A DNA stretch of 64,000 bases from Corbicula japonica (lineage: Eukaryota; Mollusca; Bivalvia; Venerida; Cyrenidae): assembly GCA_038501625.1 (NCBI GenBank), contig JAZAYU010000061.1, positions 1,166,303-1,230,302 on the forward strand, given 5' to 3'. Of the stretch, positions 60,799 to 64,000 are shown piece after piece. How positions within the stretch are numbered: the stretch's first letter is position 1; every line of letters starts with the position of its first letter. The notes under the pieces are model-generated. The model made no database searches. It was not told the DNA's origin and worked only from the letters and a program-made list of their open reading frames with translations. The position numbers and the translations under genes were made by a program.

Positions 60799-61346
60799 CA
60801 TGTTCATCATCAGGGACCTTTTAATAACTGTGTATATTCAAAACCTAAAAAGAAAGCAGACACGTTGAAATTCACAAGTTCCAAAAATTACAACCTTTTA
60901 CTTAACTTGTCTACCCATTGTTTTAGTTGACAGGTACACCATATTGCAGATTCACTTGTGATATTAAACAGATGTTGTCATTCTGCATGAATATCAGTCT
61001 GCAGCATGACTTGTACTTATTTGGCATTTTATCCTCCTTTTCAAGCACTCTTCATGCTCCAGACAAACACACCCAAAAACATTGAAGGGAAAATCATGTT
61101 TTTTCACAATTGAAGTTATCAATATGTAAAAGTAAACACACTCAGAGGGACGGTATCATTGGTTTGTTACAGTTTATAAAGTTAAAAATGATCTAAATTT
61201 ATACACTGTTTATGTCAAATTTGTAAAGCCAACAAACACAAGAATTATGAAGACATTGCAGGCCTATTAATTGGCAGTAATGGAAATGCATATTACTGCC
61301 TGGATACCTAGCCCCGCATTGAGCAGAACTCAATATTTACACCAAT
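60799..61346. other. no feature seen
   Basis: AT-rich; no exon for the next ARMC9 segment found. Confidence 0.4.
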
Positions 61347-61586
61347 AAACCCTTTTCTTGATATATACCCATTTTAACACATGTGCGACCAGTGTAGATT
61401 CAGATCAGCTGGCACATCCGTGGCGTCTGATCAGGATCTGCACTGGTCGCATTTTGGTCAGAAATAACCTAATGAATCAAAAAGAGAACAGTTTAGATCC
61501 TGATCAGACGGTATGGATGTGTGGGCTAATCTGGATCTAAACTGTTCGCCCCAGCAATAAAGATGTATCTATACAGGAAAGGGTTA
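61347..61586 (+). mobile_element. double-hairpin element, full copy
   Basis: TAAACCCTTTTCTTGATATA to AGGAAAGGGTTAA. Confidence 0.93.
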
Positions 61587-61686
61587 AAAACCAATTTTGA
61601 TCCATCCCATATGATGTTGTGCATATGATCAGTTGTAAGGAATGCTTTCTTGAAAAAGTCTGTGACCATAGTTATGCATATGTATA

Positions 61687-61917
61687 TAACCCTTTCCTCC
61701 ATAGACACACCTTTATTGCATGCCAACAGTGTAGATCACATTTGTGCAGTCTTAACAGGATCTGCACTGTTTGCTTTTTTGATTCGTTAGGTTATTTCTG
61801 ACCAAAATGCGACCAGTGCAGATCCTGATCAGACGGCACTGATGTGTCGGCTGATCTGGATCTACACTGGTTGCACATGCTTAAAAATGCGTATAATATA
61901 TGGAGGAAAGGGATAAT
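61687..61917 (-). mobile_element. double-hairpin element, reverse copy
   Basis: TAACCCTTTCCTCCATAGAC to TGGAGGAAAGGGATAA; first hairpin partly lost. Confidence 0.9.
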
Positions 61918-62017
61918 ATAAACTTTAATTAAAGAGTTTACATATTTGTTATGCAATCATTCCCTCTTAAAGTTACAGACTTTGGCCATCTGTTAATGCT
62001 AATGTGTACTTTTGTAG

Positions 62018-62141
62018 GAAAATAAAGCCGTTACTAGAATTTATACGCAAACCATTGTCAATGTCAGAGTATGTGACCAGTGTAAAGCAAGCACTGTCTG
62101 CCGAGCTTAAACTCAATATACCTTATCAGATTTTAAAATGA
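62018..62141 (+). CDS. orphan terminal-exon-like frame
   Basis: An acceptor GTACTTTTGTAG ends at 62017 and is followed by a 40-codon frame (KIKPLLEFIRKPLSMSEYVT.. to ..PYQILK) closed by TGA at 62139. An AATAAA lies about 70 bp later. It looks coding, but its phase does not join to the last ARMC9 exon (phase 0 gives an immediate TAA), and it does not resemble ARMC9. It could be the last exon of an unrecognised gene or chance. Product not recognised. Confidence 0.3.
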
Positions 62142-62654
62142 CAAAAACAATATTTTGTCTATGATATGTGCAGCTGTTTATTCTGAAATACCCCCATATT
62201 GGCTGAACTTTAGAATAAACTGTAGAAAAATGCCTGCCCACAGCTGCTATTGTGCAACATAACTGTTTGTATAGTGCATAGTTGCTAAGAATAGATTTAA
62301 CTGATAGTCATATAAATGCCTGCTCGCCCACGGATGCATTCTGCTGTGTTGTTTTTCTGGTGAATGAACTATTTCGCAAGTGACAAATGTCTGATTTTAG
62401 TCCGTACACAAGCCTGGAAATTTTTCATGCTTGCTATAAAGTTTTGTGGGGCAGTTAACTGCAAGCAAACACTGGAATTATCTCTTAGTGGAAGTGCCAA
62501 TAAAATCTCTGTTCAAGGCTTGGTTTATAGTCTTTCCAAGAATTTGATTTATTTTAAAATTACTGATATTGCATGTGCCACCTACCCAAGACCTATAATC
62601 TTTTCTTAGAATTGTTCATACAAAATAGGATTTGTCAGCTTTGTACTAAATATT
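62142..62654. other. no supported feature
   Basis: An open frame at 62364-62609 has no splice or protein support. AATAAA near 62212 could serve the orphan exon. Confidence 0.35.
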
Positions 62655-63595
62655 TTAAGAGGTCGCAAACATTGCAAATGGCGTAAACAGGCTAAAATGT
62701 CAAAAAATGAATTTTGGGGGAAATACTTATTGCCACCAAGATTTTAGTAAATAAATGTATTTAGCTATGGATGTAGTAAATGTTTGCAAGCTCAATTTAG
62801 TCTAATTCATGTTCTAATTACCAAGCACATACTAAAACAAAAGAAAAACCATTTGCATGAGAACTCTGAAATTCATGAACAATATACCAAAGCAACTCAT
62901 ACCTGAAATAAGTATATGCTGGTCAACAATGTTTAGTGCCAATCCGTCAAAATAATGTTAGGGTTATCAAGAAATTCAAGGAAATCTTACTTCCTACTTT
63001 CACTTTCTACTTTCACTTTAAACCATTTAGTCTAATTCATGTTCTAATTACCAAGCACATACTAAAACAAAAGAAAAACCATTTGCATGAGAACTCTGAA
63101 ATTCATGAACAATATACCAAAGCAACTCATACCTGAAATAAGTATATGCTGGTCTACAATGTTTAGTGCCAATTCGTCAAAATAATGTTAGGGTTTTCAA
63201 GAAATTCAAGGAAATCTTACTTCCTACTTTCACTTTCTACTTTCACTTTGAACCAGGAAGTAAGATTTCCTTGAATTTCTTGAAAACCCTAACATTATTT
63301 TGACGAATTGGCACTAAACATTGTTGACCAGCATATACTTATTTCAGGTATGAGTTGCTTTGGTATATTGTTCATGAATTTCAGAGTTCTCATGCAAATG
63401 GTTTTTCTTTTGTTTTAGTATGTGCTTGGTAATTAGAACATGAATTAGACTAAATTGAGCTTGCGAACATTTACTACATCCATAGCTAAATACATTTAAT
63501 AACTAAAATCTAGGTGGCAATAAGTATTTCCCCCAAAATTCATTTTTTGAAATTTTAGCCTGTTTTTGCCATTTGCATTGTTTGCGAAACCTTAA
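62655..63595. mobile_element. 940-bp foldback element with one duplicated arm segment
   Basis: TTAA at 62655-62658 and 63592-63595 flank inverted ends (GGTCGCAAACATTGCAAATGG at the left; CCATTTGCATTGTTTGCG at the right). Segment 62796-63025 is repeated directly as 63026-63255 (230 bp, four differences), and 63256-63594 is an inverted copy of the left arm. No transposase frame. Confidence 0.9.
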
Positions 63596-63892
63596 GCTTT
63601 CCATTTTTAGTAAAATTATGTTTCTATATTACATATTATCTGAGTACCTTATTTTACTATATTCAATGTCAGAACAGTGAACATGCCCCAAAACAGAGGT
63701 ATATAAAAATTGCGCGTTCTGCTTATTTTCAGTACCAAATTCATATCTAGGCCCACCAATGTCTAGGTCACACTTGATGTTTGGTCACTATTCAATGCTG
63801 CTAGTATAGATAGTTTTGTTCAGACTGTATATTTCTCATGTATGGAGAGGTTTTTTAATGACTTGCATACATGCACTTCTGTTGCTTGTTTC

Positions 63893-64000
63893 TTCCATAC
63901 GCACTTTTACGCATGTGCGACCAGTGTAGATCCAGATCAGCCAGCACATCCGTGCCGTCTGATCAGGATCTGCACTGGTCGTATTAAGGTCAGAAATAAC
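63893..64000 (+). mobile_element. double-hairpin element, cut by the window edge
   Basis: CTTCCATACGCACTTTTACG, then the first hairpin and GGTCAGAAATAAC; left TTAACCC lost. Confidence 0.9.

Overview
The window is AT-rich eukaryotic DNA from an animal. Its repeats (tRNA-like SINE, several LINE 3' ends, short inverted-repeat elements, a Penelope-type ribozyme motif) and its one recognisable gene suggest a bivalve mollusc, perhaps a venerid clam. That placement rests on memory of the repeat families and was not tested. Only a small part of the window is coding; most of the open reading frames lie in repeats or low-complexity DNA.

The one gene I recognise is on the + strand near the right end. 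Five coding exons (52184-52243, 53779-53904, 55549-55716, 56756-56905, 57970-58062) join in phase 0 into about 199 residues that read collinearly with the N-terminal quarter of ARMC9, the LisH-domain ciliary basal-body protein linked to Joubert syndrome in humans. The rest of the gene was not found before 64000 and probably lies to the right. The end of its second coding exon, with the splice donor, is duplicated exactly (43 bp) 96 bp downstream.

The left and middle parts hold no confident host gene. There are weaker candidates: a minus-strand exon (361-634), a two-exon candidate (5426-6517), a decayed reading frame (26379-27431), a duplicated exon pair with kept reading frame (50544-51690), and an orphan terminal-exon-like frame (62018-62141).

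Repeats dominate. (1) Fourteen copies of a ~145-bp nearly perfect palindrome in two subfamilies, spread through the window. (2) About thirteen copies of a double-hairpin element with TTAA-CCCTTTCC ends, mostly packed into 52.5-64 kb in and after the ARMC9 introns. (3) Three LINE 3' fragments plus one detached LINE tail. (4) A 2.4-kb composite element at 48009-50415 full of internal tandem repeats, with two short relatives at 34.7 and 36.9 kb. (5) A 940-bp foldback element at 62655-63595. (6) Several minisatellites and microsatellites. Several insertions are nested, so their relative order can be read from the junctions.
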